Made by a program: the position numbers and the translations under genes. Of a DNA stretch of 64,000 nt, positions 1-11,381 are shown one piece after another. Under the pieces are notes generated by a model. The model worked only from the letters and a program-made list of their open reading frames with translations, did no database searches and was not told where the DNA came from. Position 1 is the first letter of the stretch; each line of letters opens with the position of its first letter. This DNA comes from Chamaelirium japonicum (lineage: Eukaryota > Streptophyta > Magnoliopsida > Liliales > Melanthiaceae), in assembly GCA_947650365.1 (NCBI GenBank), contig OX393553.1, positions 35,776,353-35,840,352 on the forward strand, read 5' to 3'.

Positions 1-2664
1 GAATAAACACATTAGAATAGAAGGCTTTGAAGTTAAGGAGGAATTCCTTCTCCTTGATCTTCATAAATTGTTTTCAACCATCAAAAAGAATATATATATA
101 TATATATATATGAAAACTCTTATGATGATAAAGCTCACAAAGAGAACAACATCAAGGATAATTGGTATCCCGATCCATCTCCTCCATGTAATCATTTATA
201 CTATTAAGAATCATGAGAAAGATTTTAGTACACAAGATAACTGGTGCTATAAAAACCCCAAAGGATTTAATCGCACAAATATGATAGTAAATAAAAAAAA
301 GAAACAGGAAGGAGGGAGAATACATTCGAGTCCATTAACAACTTTGGGTGAATCCTCAAACAAAATCGACTAGAAGAGAACAAGAAAAAGACTATAAATT
401 CCATTCACTCATTGATTAGTACACTTCTCCATGTATAAAGATTTTAACTTGCTTGACTCACAAGAAAACTCCAAACTCATCCTAAAAGATACATGTTTTT
501 ATAGTCTTATTTTAAAGATTGTATTCCCTAAATATATTGTATTTTATATAGCTTTCTTCCTTATATGGTCCCTAACAAGCACCGATGGACGATCCCTGAG
601 AGGGCAACAACTCATAAGTAACTAAGGAGAGAAAATCTTGGAGGTGCATTTTCCTGTGGATGTAAACAAAGAATAAGAATTGGAATTTCATTTTACATCA
701 TCATAATCATCCAAATTTAATCCCTTCTAAAATGTTGGGCCAACTTTAAGTACCCAAAATTGTTAAAAAGAGCATCAAGATATAAATTATATAATGATAA
801 TTACAATCATTATCAATGAGCGGATGAAATTTATATAATAGTAATTAGCAATTACAACAACAAAGTCTCTGGAAAAATAGTCTAAAGACCCTATCTAATC
901 CATGGCTGATTAGATATACTTAATAAGTTAATCCCACTTACGATTACGCTTGGGATATATTGGTCTCCTCTTTTTCCTCTGGATCAATTCATGTACGACT
1001 AAAAGAAAGTGGTTGGTTCTCCTATTTAATCTCTTCATTAACCGTAAGTGTAATTCTCGTCTTAGTCTTCAAAACTAAATAAAAACCCTTGCATGACATC
1101 AAATAACTTAAAACATTTATAATACAAGAAACAAAAAAAATATATCTAAACGTGACCTCGCAAGACACACTAAACCTAACCTAGAATCCGTTGGACTTAA
1201 CCCACCCCTAAGCTATATCAATAAGTTATCTCACAGGTATTCATGTGGTACAAGAGATGTCCTTGATTAACAACACTTCTGCATTTCAAAATCTAGAAAA
1301 AAATTATGGAACATGCAAGAAGACATACATGGCACTTGAGTGTTTTCTCAAAGGTATTGTTCAGTTATTTTAAGTTTTTTTAACAAGAACCCATCTATAA
1401 ATCTCTATCATAGTTTAGTATCTTTTAAATGTCCACAGAAGCAAATTATTTTAGATTATTTAAAACAGACATGTAGTGGTAGTTGAGCCTTGACATGAGA
1501 GGTATGGAGCACAAGCGACAAAAGCAAGGTGCGGCAGAGACACGTGGCATCGTCCTCATCACATTTGATCGTGGTCATGTATTATTTTAGTTTAGGAACC
1601 AAGTCATGTAAATTTTTTTCTTCGGTTCTTGCATTAAGTGATGTTAGTCATGTAATTTTCTTTACATACAATTTATTAGTCAATTCAAAGTTCGTCGCAA
1701 TTCGGACTAGCGCAACGGATTAGGATGATAGACCATGAGAAGTGGTAAACAAAGGCCAGATCATGGTCACAGACTCACAGAACAAAGCAAAATAGCATTG
1801 GGAGGGGGGGGGGGGGGGGGGATCCCGCAACTATAATGCAGAGAGAAAACATCTCCAAATAGAACCCACAAAGATTTTTTGATAAAATCAGAGCCATTGG
1901 ACACGATATGAAGAATCACCTGACTGGACCAAATACTGAAGACTTGTTCATGCAATCCGAGTTGGCGAATTTTGCAAGATTGCCACAACACAAGTGACCA
2001 ACAGAAACAATTCAGGAAGCAGGATTTTTTGCTATTCATTGTTTACTTGGAATTGGATATTCCATACTAAAAGCCTTAGGAATCTATTATGAACCCAAAC
2101 ATACATGTTGAAGATTTTATGAGGATAGAACAAGTGGTTCTGTTTTATAGGGTTTGGGGCCTTCTTTTCATGCTGATCTATATAAGAGGACTGGTGGGTA
2201 GTGTCCAGGTTGATGAATAGTGAATTAAGTTTGTGTTTTAAGTTGAAAGTTGTGGTTTTCAAGTTACGTTTGGCGAATGTTCCACTCTCCTTGTTCCCCT
2301 ATATCCCTATATATATCTCAATTTTCCTATGGAATTCTTTTACCCCTCTGCTGAAAGTTCAATGCTGCATATTTTGATATAGGAGCCCTATCATGAGGCT
2401 TATGCTACATTAGCAAGCTTGAGTGGGGAAGAGGAGGTGCATGGGAAGAGGCATATCCCAGGTTAACTGGGGCAGGATGTGAAAAAAGAGAGTTGGCAAA
2501 AGTTTTAAGAGAGACAAGGAACAACGTTGGAATGCGAAGGTGATCCGCATGTACCTGTTAAATTGAAGGGGCTAGATAAGAAAGGTGGGATATGTCATTA
2601 TTGTTATCTATAGTATGCAGGATACAATTTAAATTGGAGATTAAGCTAAAAATGAAATTTGTAT
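1..2664. other. AT-rich non-coding stretch
   Basis: No gene is recognised. The open frames are short and AT-driven. There is a short TA microsatellite near 92-112 and a G homopolymer near 1803-1821. The stretch lies downstream, on the minus strand, of the third GYF-gene exon, so it is either part of a very long intron of that gene or intergenic DNA. I looked for the conserved arginine/aspartate-rich block that follows the first exons in EXA1-like proteins and did not see it. Confidence 0.5.
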
Positions 2665-3191
2665 CTAGGAAGCATGGACACTTACTTAGAGGTGCCGTGT
2701 CCGTTCCGACACGTGTTGGACACCGACACTCGTCGGACAGGCCTTGGACACTTCTCGTACGTGTCAACTTTTTAATCATATTTTTTTTCACCGGATAGAC
2801 CTTGGACACTTTAAGGACACATGCTGGACACATAGGGTTGAAAGTAATTTTTTTAAAAACACGGGTCTTTTTTATAATTCAGGAAAATTTTGGATTCCTT
2901 TATGTAAAACTAAAGTCTTTTTGGGTTTATTATTAGAAAATATGAGTTTAAAACCAATACAATGCTTTTCTTTATCATGAAAGTGAATTTTGAATGATAG
3001 ACATGACGAATTTTTAATATGAAATAGTCTTGTTTTGTTATGAATTCACAATCTATTAAGACTCTTATTATTGTTCATGTATGTCCATTTATAATTTTTT
3101 ATTGTATATTGGCGTGTCCATGTCATGTCCGTGTCCTACTTTTTTAGAATATGCCGTGTCCCATGTCCATATCCGTGTCCGTGTTCCCTAG
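2665..3191. mobile_element. hAT-like non-autonomous element (degraded)
   Basis: The ends are inverted: the left reads CTAGGAAGCATGGACAC and the reverse complement of the right reads CTAGGGAACACGGACAC. The interior near both ends is dense in repeats of GTGTCC/GGACAC. The flanking 8-mers ATTTGTAT and GTATGTAT match at 6 of 8 positions, as an old 8-bp target duplication would. The termini resemble those of the better preserved element at 31521-32268. There is no transposase frame. Confidence 0.55.
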
Positions 3192-3959
3192 GTATGTATA
3201 AATAGGTTGTGGAATTGTATCTTATCGAACAAACTAAAGAGGAATGACATCATTGTATATCAAAAGATGATGTCAAAGAGAAACGAAGCAATAACCAATA
3301 AGAAAATAACAGCTTAGCGTTATGCAAGATCAACCATGTAAAAAAACGATCATATTTTAGGAAACACGGTAAGGACTGCTACCTCATGAGTCATGAAAAA
3401 TTAAGTACAATTAAAAAATTATTATTATACTAGCGTGGCATACACTACAGCATACATCATAAAAGCACATGGCTATAATACTACAAAATAAACTCAAAAT
3501 TGGAAGGGGCAGAAGGAGACCATAAAGGTTAAAGTTAACAGTCAAGATTTGATGAGTACGATGGTCTAAGATAATTGTACTCAGAAGCATCAAAATACAA
3601 ACAAATAGGAACACTGTATAGTACACTAACTAGACCAAACATGCAAATAGACCACGCAATGTCATCCAAAAAATGGAATAGCCAGAAAGTGAACAAACCA
3701 CAAACAACTACAATAGAAAACAAGTTTGTAACTTTCTATGCAATTACCATCTCTCAAAAACTAAGACTGTATCACCAAGACAGAGAAGCCTAAGTCACAT
3801 TTATAAGAGATAAGCAGGATCAAAAAAAAAAGTCACAAAAAAAAATTATCCAACATGTGTTGATAATATTATATAATAAATCTATGTATGATACAGGTTA
3901 AATTGAAATACAATAATGTTCACATGCACATTACAATGGCCATAGGTAAGGTTTCATAC
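3192..3959. other. Probable intron 3 of the GYF-domain gene
   Basis: This AT-rich DNA starts right after the splice donor (GTATGA on the minus strand) that closes the third GYF-gene exon. No further exon is recognised in it. The short open frames on both strands have no features of a protein family I know. Confidence 0.45.
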
Positions 3960-5578
3960 CCCTGATGCAGCAGAAAGGCCAACCTTGCTTTCAACAGGTT
4001 TAGCATATAGCCACTGGGGAGACAATGGAATATTGTTCTCGGAAGCTGCTTGATCTGCACCACAAACATATATAAGATAGAAAATAACTTTTCTAATACG
4101 CATTGAGATCCAATGCAGATATGCTATACATAGTCAAATAGAGCAGAATGTGGATAGTGTTGTAGGAGCTCTAGCTTGTATATCAGGCAAAAAGGTTTTA
4201 TGCTTTTTTATTATGGGACAATGTCCATATAAAGTAGTACTAGGCATGTAAGGATGACAAAGAGTGATGGAAAATTGACAGCTTAAGTAACCCGGAGAAT
4301 TAATATAAGGCAAACAGCTTCCAATTTTATAAATAAAAGTAGATATCGACGTCAGCATTTGCCACTCTAACTGACCAGACCCAATGTGTGGCAAAAATCA
4401 ATAGCAAAACCCAAAAACTATTCCTTGCATTCCATAGTCACAGTTGGCAAAATTTGCATGACAAATTCCCCTTTCACCTCTATCTCCATAGAAACCAATA
4501 AAGCTACAAAAGACAACCATAAAACAACCAAACCCAGTAAATTCAAAGTTTTCCTACCCTGCATTCTTCAAATCCCAACAACCCAAACACCCTTCAAAAA
4601 GGTCGGATCCAAAGCTTGCACTTTCACTATGCTCTACCCCACACACTCCTGATGACAAAACTATGACTCAAGTTTTCGTCCACAAAAACTATACACGCGC
4701 GGTTATTAGGGAATAAAAAGGGCGCGGCTTCAACTCAAGGACAAAATTCTGCAGCCCCACTAATTGTTGATGTGAAAATGCAGCCTGGATGAAAACCCAC
4801 AACAGCATCATCCAGAGTACACAAGGGCAGGAGAATATGAAGGGGCGGTGCTTTATATACTGTTCTAGCCCTAAAAAAAACACAATTAATAGAAAAATCA
4901 CCTTTTGATTCATCAAGAAACCCCATAATAACCTTAACCTCGTCATTTCCTCTGTAAGCATCATCTGCAATGGTGGGTAGAGGAAACAAATCAGTCACTC
5001 ACTGTCCTCTTGGATGAAGAAGATTATCATTCTTACATGATTTAAGAGCTAATAAAAATGATAGCAAGCGGCACAACAACAAAAGTTACAAAACGGGAAG
5101 GAAAAAAAAAAAGCAAACGGCTGTCAATCAAATGAAAATTAATGCAGGTGATCAATACTGTACAAATAAACACACAGATGACTCAGAGAGCCCAGATGAA
5201 CTATCAGTGAAAAAAAATAAATCCAATTTTTTTTGGCCGGTCACACAAAGCAAAGAATACTGTTATGTTCGGCCATGATTCCGGAACCAAATGATCATTA
5301 TAAAAAAAATCTAAACTGATTATACCGAAAATCAGAAAACAACAAATATGCGAATAAGAATAAATAAAGGTGTAGCATCCGAAAACCCCTAAATACGCGG
5401 CCTATCAATTCCTAGCAAAAAAACAACGCATAGAACACGAAAGATCCCATCAAATCCGTAAATCAGAAGAAATGTCACGACACGCATACGAGGCAGGGCT
5501 ACCTTTGGCGGGCCACGGCTCGTCAGCCGGCTTCGCCAAGCCCAGATCCTCCTTCAGATCGACCTTGCCTTCCGCCAT
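3960..5578 (-). CDS. GYF-domain protein, EXA1-like, first three coding exons
   Basis: Three minus-strand exons join cleanly at GT-AG sites: 5578-5503, 4964-4902 and 4054-3960. The spliced start is MAEGKVDLKEDLGLAKPADE..., followed by a stretch ending MGFLDESKDQAASENN and then the motif IPLSPQWLYAKP. That order and the motif are characteristic of the N-terminus of plant GYF-domain proteins of the EXA1 (essential for potexvirus accumulation 1) type. These are large cytoplasmic proteins that bind proline-rich partners through the GYF domain and eIF4E-type factors, acting in translational repression. The ATG at 5578 is the first in frame and matches the family's usual MA(E/D)GK start. Only 78 codons are visible; family members exceed 1000. 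The exon carrying the next block and the GYF domain itself were not found between 3959 and 1, so the gene either continues past the left edge through a long intron or is a truncated copy. Splice sites and frame are intact in what is visible. Confidence 0.82.
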
Positions 5579-6674
5579 CCAAGCCGTGGCGCGTAAGAGA
5601 GCAGAGAGATCGGGAGGTTCCGATCAGGGTTTCGGAGCAGCCGGCAGCAGTAATCGGAGAGTGATCGGAGGGGGGGAGACACAACCTCAGAGAGATGGAT
5701 CGATGGTGATAAAGCTGAAAGGTTTGGGAGACCCTAGGGTTTTAGGATTTGCAGAGAGAGAGAGAGAGAGAGGGGAGGGGGGGGGGGGGGAGGGGGGAGG
5801 ACGGGGGGGTGAGAGTTTGGGTGGACAGAAGACTCCAACAGCGAAACCTGAAGTGAGATCGGATGCGGGGGAGTGGAGCCGGATTCCAGGAATGCAATTT
5901 CCTTTCGGAAATCACGTACTTGCCGTATAAATAGGCGAGAGGCGATAACGAGGATAAAGGTTTATACTATACGCACCTGAAGATGAGCCCAGACTGAGTA
6001 TGGAGCCCGTGGGCCCGAGCACTAAGCAGGTGACGTCGCGCGATGGGACCCGGACACGGGATTATTAGTGAGTGGGTTAATTCTCGCGGCGCGTATCGTC
6101 GGTTCCATTGGAACGTTACTTGAAAGGAGCTACTCGTTTCCCGTATGATTAATCTCCTCCTCGATTACTCGTTTCCCATCCTATGCTCTGTCCTCGAGTC
6201 GCACAATCCAATTTTCCATCCGGATCGGGTGACAGCAGCTCCTTTGCCTACCGGTTGGCTTGAGTGAGATTCACTAGTGGAAGCAGTGCAACAGACGGCT
6301 GTGATCAGTGCCACATCATGATGGTTCGATCTGGCTGGACGACAGGATCGATGATAAGCATCTTCCTTCTTGCACTTTCAGAGGAAAAGCTCCAAGCAAA
6401 TTACGGACTAAACCATTCAGGCATCTCATGTATAATAGTTGGTCGTGGTTCACCCCTCCGACGGAATCAGCTAGTGGAATAGATAATTGTGTGCGTTGCT
6501 TGGGATCCATTCAGTCATCCGGTGTATAACCATTGTTTGTGATTCGAACCTCTGAATCGGCTCTCTGTAGAATATATGGGGCTCCATGTGGCACGATCTT
6601 GGTTCCCAAATGACAAGATCACGGTGATTGAAAAAAAATAACATAGAACACGATATGTTAAAATTACTTATATA
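5579..6674. promoter_or_regulatory. Upstream region of the GYF gene, with a purine tract
   Basis: This is the 5' flank of the minus-strand GYF gene. Bases 5580-5900 are GC-rich and probably hold the 5' UTR and core promoter. A GA run passes into a G-rich tract at about 5753-5812. A good TATA-like box, CCGTATAAATAGG, at about 5921-5933 reads on the plus strand, away from the GYF gene, with no gene recognised just downstream of it. The remainder to 6674 shows no feature I can name. Confidence 0.4.
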
Positions 6675-6876
6675 TCTATATAACATGTTAGGGAAGTTTT
6701 GTGCTGACTAGACAACTTTCGGAGACAAGTTGTCCATCCGATCTATCTGTACGTATCAATCACATCCCAATCCTTATATCCTCAAACATTTTCAAACCGT
6801 TTGATCAAATCGAACGGATCAAAAAACACCCGTCAAATCGTCCAACCGACTCCCCTATAATATCTCCCATCGCACC

Positions 6877-7032
6877 TCTCTCTTTCTCTCTCTCTACACC
6901 GTTTCTCTCTCTCTCTTTCTAAACTGACACCTCTCTCTCTCTCCCCCCGTCTCTCTCTCCCCATCTCTCTCTCTCTCGCGATTTAACCACCCTCCTCTGC
7001 TATCCGCTCCCCCGCCCCCCCCCCCCTCTCTC

Positions 7033-7066
<34 letters not shown>

Positions 7067-7097
7067 GCGATCTAACCGCCCACCCTCCCCACCCCCT

Positions 7098-7179
<82 letters not shown>

Positions 7180-7384
7180 CCCCCCCCCCGTCCCTCGCGA
7201 TATAATGGCCCCCCATCCTCTGCGAAGTGGGATCTGATCCCCCCGCCCCCCATCTCTCTCTCTCTCTCTCTCCCCGTCTCTCCCGATCTAACCGCCATCG
7301 CAAGGTGGAGTGACTGCTTCAAAAGTGCGATCTGATCCCCCCCCCTCTCTCTCCCGATCTAACCGCCCTCTCTCTCTCTCTTTC

Positions 7385-7437
<53 letters not shown>

Positions 7438-7562
7438 CCCTAACCGCCCCCTACCACTGCGATCTGATCTCCCCGCCCCCCCTCTCTCTCTCTCTTTCTC
7501 TCTCTCTCTCCATTAACACCGCCGTTAGCATCATCCGAGCACGATCAAGCTTCTCTCTCTCT
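6877..7562. repeat. CT-rich microsatellite tract
   Basis: Long runs of CT are broken by short conserved spacers such as GATCTAACCGCC, CGATCTGATC and runs of C. The spacer phrases recur several times, so the tract has expanded as compound units and not only as simple CT. It ends about 40 bases before the dehydrin start codon and may form the transcribed leader. The arginine/glutamate or serine/leucine open frames across it come from the repeat and are not genes. Confidence 0.9.
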
Positions 7563-7600
7563 CCCGTTTAGTCCCGTCGGGCCAGTCTCGGAGCACAGCA

Positions 7601-8343
7601 ATGGCGGAGGAGTATAACCCGGCGGCGTCGAGCACCCACGAGGGGGAGGCCGGTGAGGTGGAGGTGAAGGACCGAGGGTTGTTCGACTTCCTATGGAAGA
7701 AGAAGGAGGAGAATAAGAGCCAGGAGGAGGATCTGGCCACCAGGATCGAGAAGATCCACATCGGGGAGGCGGAGAAGCCGGCGGAGGAGGTGGAGGTGGA
7801 GAAGAAGCACAGCTTGGCCGACAAGCTCCACCGGTCCAACAGCTCCAGCTCTAGCTCGGTAAGATCTCTATGTACGCTCTGATCATCTGAGTAGTTTGGT
7901 TCCTTTGTGACTTGACATGATGATGGGTTTTGGTTTTGACAGTCGAGCGATGAGGAAGAGGGCGCAGACGGCGAGGCCAAAGAGAAGAAGAAGATGAAGA
8001 AGGTCTTGAAGGAGATAAGGAGAAGCCGCATTCTGGGGAGGAGGTGGTGACAACGGTGGCACCACTGGAAGAGGACACTGCGGTGGTGGTGGAGAAATTC
8101 GAGGAGCCGGTGCCGGAGGAGAAGAAGGGATTCCTGGAGAAGATCAAGGAGAAGCTCCCCGGCCACCACAAGAAGGCAGCGGATGAGGTACCGCCTGCTG
8201 CCGCTCCGGTTCCGTCGCCGCCTGCGGCGGCGGAGAGTGAGGGGGAGAAGAAGGGGTTTATGGAGAAGATAAAGGAGAAGTTGTTGGGTTACCACAAGAA
8301 CGGCGGGGAGGAGGCGGGCGAGAAGCCCGCGGTGAGCCACTAG
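7601..8343 (+). CDS. Acidic FSK2-type dehydrin, frameshifted
   Basis: Dehydrins are group 2 LEA proteins: disordered, stress-induced, protecting membranes and proteins during drying and cold. Exon 1 is 7601-7858, the intron 7859-7942 (GT-AG), exon 2 7943-8343. Exon 1 carries the F-segment ([15 protein letters not shown], about residues 23-37) and runs into the S-segment ([17 protein letters not shown]) across the splice. Exon 2 carries two K-segments, [16 protein letters not shown] and [16 protein letters not shown], making an FSK2 acidic dehydrin with the intron at the family's usual place in the serine run. The frame that includes exon 1 stops at 8048-8050, giving only 121 residues without K-segments, whereas both K-segments lie in another frame that runs to the stop at 8341-8343. 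One missing base near 7998-8012, in the lysine-rich stretch, would account for this. It may be a real pseudogenising change or a sequence error. The gene sits between Helitron ends, so it may be a captured copy. Confidence 0.87.
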
Positions 8344-9383
8344 GGGAATCGACGTGCATGGTTGTGTGTCCCGTGCGTGTGTCGCGGAGTATGGTGGCGA
8401 CATGATTTGTGTGTCCGTTTTGCTTTGGTGGTATTATTTTGTGGGTGGGGACGTCTCCTTTTCTCTTTTTGGGTGCACTTTGCTTTTGTGTGGTTATAGC
8501 GAAGGAGTACACAGTGGGTAAGGAATGGCTGTCGTGATGTGCTTTGCTTCATTGTGGATACCTATTAATGATGTGATTATGTGCTATTTTGGGTTAATTT
8601 AACAACGGGAGGAGATGATTATTGAATTTACCTTTTAACAACGGAAAAAGATGATCATTGAATTTACCTTTATCCGAAAGTTGTCTCTCTAAATGGCGAA
8701 TCTCTCTTTTTGTTGGAAGCCAAGTGGTGAACCAATTTCTCCATATTGATCACTCTGGTATTGCATTGATAGGAATATTTGCATGTTCATTCAAAGCATC
8801 CAAGCGGGCACAATCCCATAAACCAAATTGGTCGTCATAGCTGGCTCACACACGCATTTCGGTTTGATCGTAAAAGCTAGGGGGAACAGTAGGGTTGGCA
8901 ATGGGTCGGGGCGGGTCAGGTCGTGTCCGGTTTTGTGTCCAAAACCCCTAAGCCCAAACCCTAACCGTTTAACTAATCGTGCCTATAACCTAAACCCGTA
9001 CCCGATCTGTTAAAAAACGGGTAGACCCCCTAAGACCCAATAGAAATCCGTTTAAATATTTTTTTAATTTTATCTTTCGTTGCAACTCATCATAGGTGTC
9101 CTGATCACAGACGTCTATTGAACCCATCACACACTATGATCGGATGCACGGGTCGAGAATGGGTGTAACCGACGGCTCTGACTTGGGGGTAGATAAATGG
9201 GGCATAAAATTTGGGTCCTGGGGTTGGGGGGGGGGGGGGGGGCGGACGGGGGTGGGGTGGTGGTTGCCCGCTTTGTGCCAATCGGGGGTTTTTGCCGCCG
9301 AAGGCGGCCTGTTGCATTGCTGATAGGTGTGTTGCCGCCGAAGGCGGCCCGCTGCAGTGCCGACAGGCATGGGCATACACTAG
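8344..9383. other. 3' flank of the dehydrin within Helitron unit 1
   Basis: The first 250 bases are GT-rich and probably the 3' UTR. At about 8640-8890 no feature is recognised. Bases 8893-9030 are rich in GGGTCGGG and AAACCC words, like one arm of the hAT-like family seen at 24998-25553. A G run lies at 9228-9242. The last 100 bases are the Helitron 3' region, with two copies of TGTTGCCGCCGAAGGCGG-like sequence. Confidence 0.5.
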
Positions 9384-9721
9384 TCTATATAACAAAGGAC
9401 GGAGGTTTTGTGCTGACTATGACAATATGGAACCAAACGCTGACTAGACAAAACTTACTCGCAATCACAGTCGTTCCCTTTCTTTTTCCCCTAATCTCTC
9501 TCCCTCTCTTCCCATATCTCCCTCCCTCCCCATATTTCTCTCTCTCTCTTCCTGATTTCTCTCTCTCTCCCTCCGTCCGTCTCTCTCTCTCTCCGTCCGT
9601 CTCTCTCGCTCTCTTTCCGTCTCTCTCTCTCTCCCCCCGCCTCTCTTCTCTCTCTCTTCACCTATTTGTGCATCTCTCTCTTCTCTGAGGTTAAGCCCTT
9701 ACCCCCCTCTCTCATATCGGG

Positions 9722-9917
9722 GTCGGGAGATTGATGCATCCTGATGCACGAACGGCCTGCTTCATCGATGACCGGCTTCACCAGGCCGGGGTCACGGATT
9801 CCAACTAGGGGGAGAGAAATAAGGATGAGAAAATTGGGTATGTATGTAACTTTGACTTGGGGTTTAGTGGGAATCCCTTCATCAATGGCTCCAATGAGTA
9901 TTGCAACCCAACCAATG

Positions 9918-9954
<37 letters not shown>

Positions 9955-10222
9955 GATCGCAAAACCCCTCCCCGCCATCTCTCTCTCTCTCTCTCATATT
10001 AGTCGAGAGATTGATGTAGCCTGATTCACTGACGGCTTGCTTCACCGACGACCGGCTTCACCAAGCCGGGGAGGGGTTTCGCTAGGGGGGGAGAAACGAG
10101 GATGAAAAAAATGGGTATTGCGTCCCCTCGCTGAGAGGCAGTGGGTATGTCTGCAACTTTGACTTGGGGTTTAGTGGGAATCCCTTTATCAGTGGCTCCA
10201 ATGGGTATTGGAACCCAACCCA
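9722..10222 (+). repeat. Diverged direct repeat, unit about 280 bp
   Basis: Two copies lie in tandem, about 9722-9930 and 10003-10222. Both start with a GAGATTGATG phrase, share CTTTGACTTGGGGTTTAGTG and end in a CCAATGGGTATTG-like phrase. A CT microsatellite and further CT-rich spacer lie between them. The copies differ by many substitutions and small indels. No coding potential is seen in either. Confidence 0.75.
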
Positions 10223-10556
10223 TGCAGCTAAGATGTTTGTGATTTGGTTTCTATTTGGTTGCAAATATCGATGAGTGCTTGCATCTTGAATCCAGCCCCT
10301 GCGTTCAGGGAGCTCGACGCCATAACCGAACCCCGGGATAAAAAATTGTGAATGCCCAGTTGGTAGCACGAGATATAACATGGATGGATCAGCAGTCAAA
10401 ATATTTCCTAAATTGTCAAAGCTTTTCTAGGGGAAAGAATCACCCTTTTATCGTAGTGAATTGCTTGGATTATGCAACAAATGAATTCCACAATGTTGCA
10501 TGAGTTGTTTTGGGCATTGCAATGAAGCTATTTTGTGGGATGTGGATCTTTGCACC

Positions 10557-10596
<40 letters not shown>

Positions 10597-11038
10597 TCGT
10601 TCGTTGTGTCTGTTGTATGCGTTGTGACTTGATGAACTATTGATGGTGCACTGAATCCAATTGCTTGCTTTGAAGATACAAAGGTGGTAAGATTATCTTC
10701 CCACTGTCCAATAGTCCATCTATAATTGCGACCGTTCCATCCAACTTATATTAGGGTAAGTGTTTAAAAATTATATTAGTTGGATAAAAATGTTCCTAAA
10801 CATAAATTTGTATAGATTTTTTGTCATGGATCTATGTGAAATCCTCACTTTCTTTTATCTTGGAAAGTGGGGATTCTATTTCCATACCAATTAATAATAT
10901 TGATATCGATTGCGTGTGTATTGGGTGGATGGGGGGTGGGTTCGCGTCAAAGGCGCCCACTTTGTAAGATTCTCTCTCCCTCCCTCCTTCTCGCTCTCTC
11001 TCTCTCTCTCTCTCTCCAGGTTGGGCAGGGACATGGGC

Positions 11039-11071
<33 letters not shown>

Positions 11072-11100
11072 GGTGGGACGGGGGTTGGGGGTTGGGGGGG

Positions 11101-11316
11101 CATGGCGGCTCACGAAATTTATATCAGTGGGGTCAAAAATTAGATTAAAAAATATTTTTCACGTGACAGCAAGAAATAGGGTTCGGCGAATCGATGGAGT
11201 GGGGTCAAACCAACAGTTAAAACTAAATAAATTATGATAAAAATAAAAATTTAATAGATTTGAATCAGTGAGTGGGGTCAATTGACCCCACTCATCCATA
11301 TGTAGAGCCACCCAAG
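11101..11316. mobile_element. hAT MITE, 216 bp, inside Helitron unit 2
   Basis: The ends are CATGGCGGCTC and, reverse complemented, CTTGGGTGGCTC; a further match, CAGTGGGGTCA against GAGTGGGGTCA, lies about 20 bases in. The flanking 8-mers TGGGGGGG and AGGGGGGG match at 7 of 8 positions. It shares internal and terminal sequence with the larger element at 17373-18318. Confidence 0.6.
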
Positions 11317-11381
11317 AGGGGGGGAGGGTTAGTCGCGCCGAAGGCACCCGCTACGTGCCAATCGGCACGGGCATGCACTAG

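Larger units (their letters stand above)
6675..9383 (+). mobile_element. Helitron unit 1, enclosing the dehydrin gene
   Basis: The 5' end reads TCTATATAACATG and is preceded by A. The 3' end has a small stem-loop (TGCC-gaca-GGCA) about 10 nt before CTAG, followed by T. This fits the Helitron signature: TC at the 5' end, hairpin plus CTRR at the 3' end, insertion between A and T with no target duplication. The same 5' sequence, including TTTTGTGCTGACTAGACAA within the first 50 bases, recurs at 9384, 11382 and (diverged) 11883. There is no Rep/helicase frame, so the unit would be non-autonomous. It contains a long CT-rich tract, the whole dehydrin gene in the same orientation, and GCCGCCGAAGGCGGC palindromes near the 3' end. 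The pairing of these two ends is an inference; they could belong to two different insertions. Confidence 0.62.
9384..11381 (+). mobile_element. Helitron unit 2
   Basis: The unit begins TCTATATAACAAAGG immediately after the CTAG that ends unit 1, and the phrase TTTTGTGCTGACTA follows about 20 bases in. Its 3' end has the clearest hairpin of the set, CGTGCC-aatc-GGCACG, then GGGCATGCA and CTAG. It contains CT-rich tracts, a diverged 280-bp direct repeat, a GA run at 10558-10594 and a 216-bp hAT MITE. No coding region is recognised. Confidence 0.62.

Noticed and set aside
1767-2262. Two adjoining minus-strand frames as a missing GYF exon
   Set aside because: They show none of the conserved Arg/Asp-rich or GYF-domain residues expected, and one is built on a G homopolymer.
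6894-7322. Arg/Glu-rich proteins on the minus strand
   Set aside because: The frames come entirely from the CT/GA microsatellite.
7531-8403. 290-codon minus-strand frame across the dehydrin
   Set aside because: It is the antisense shadow of the dehydrin exons and crosses its intron. It has no family features.
9384-9400. RNA polymerase I promoter (TATATAAGGGG type)
   Set aside because: TCTATATAACA recurs directly after hairpin-CTAG ends without rDNA nearby, and the bases after TATATAA do not fit the rDNA initiator. Helitron 5' ends explain it better.
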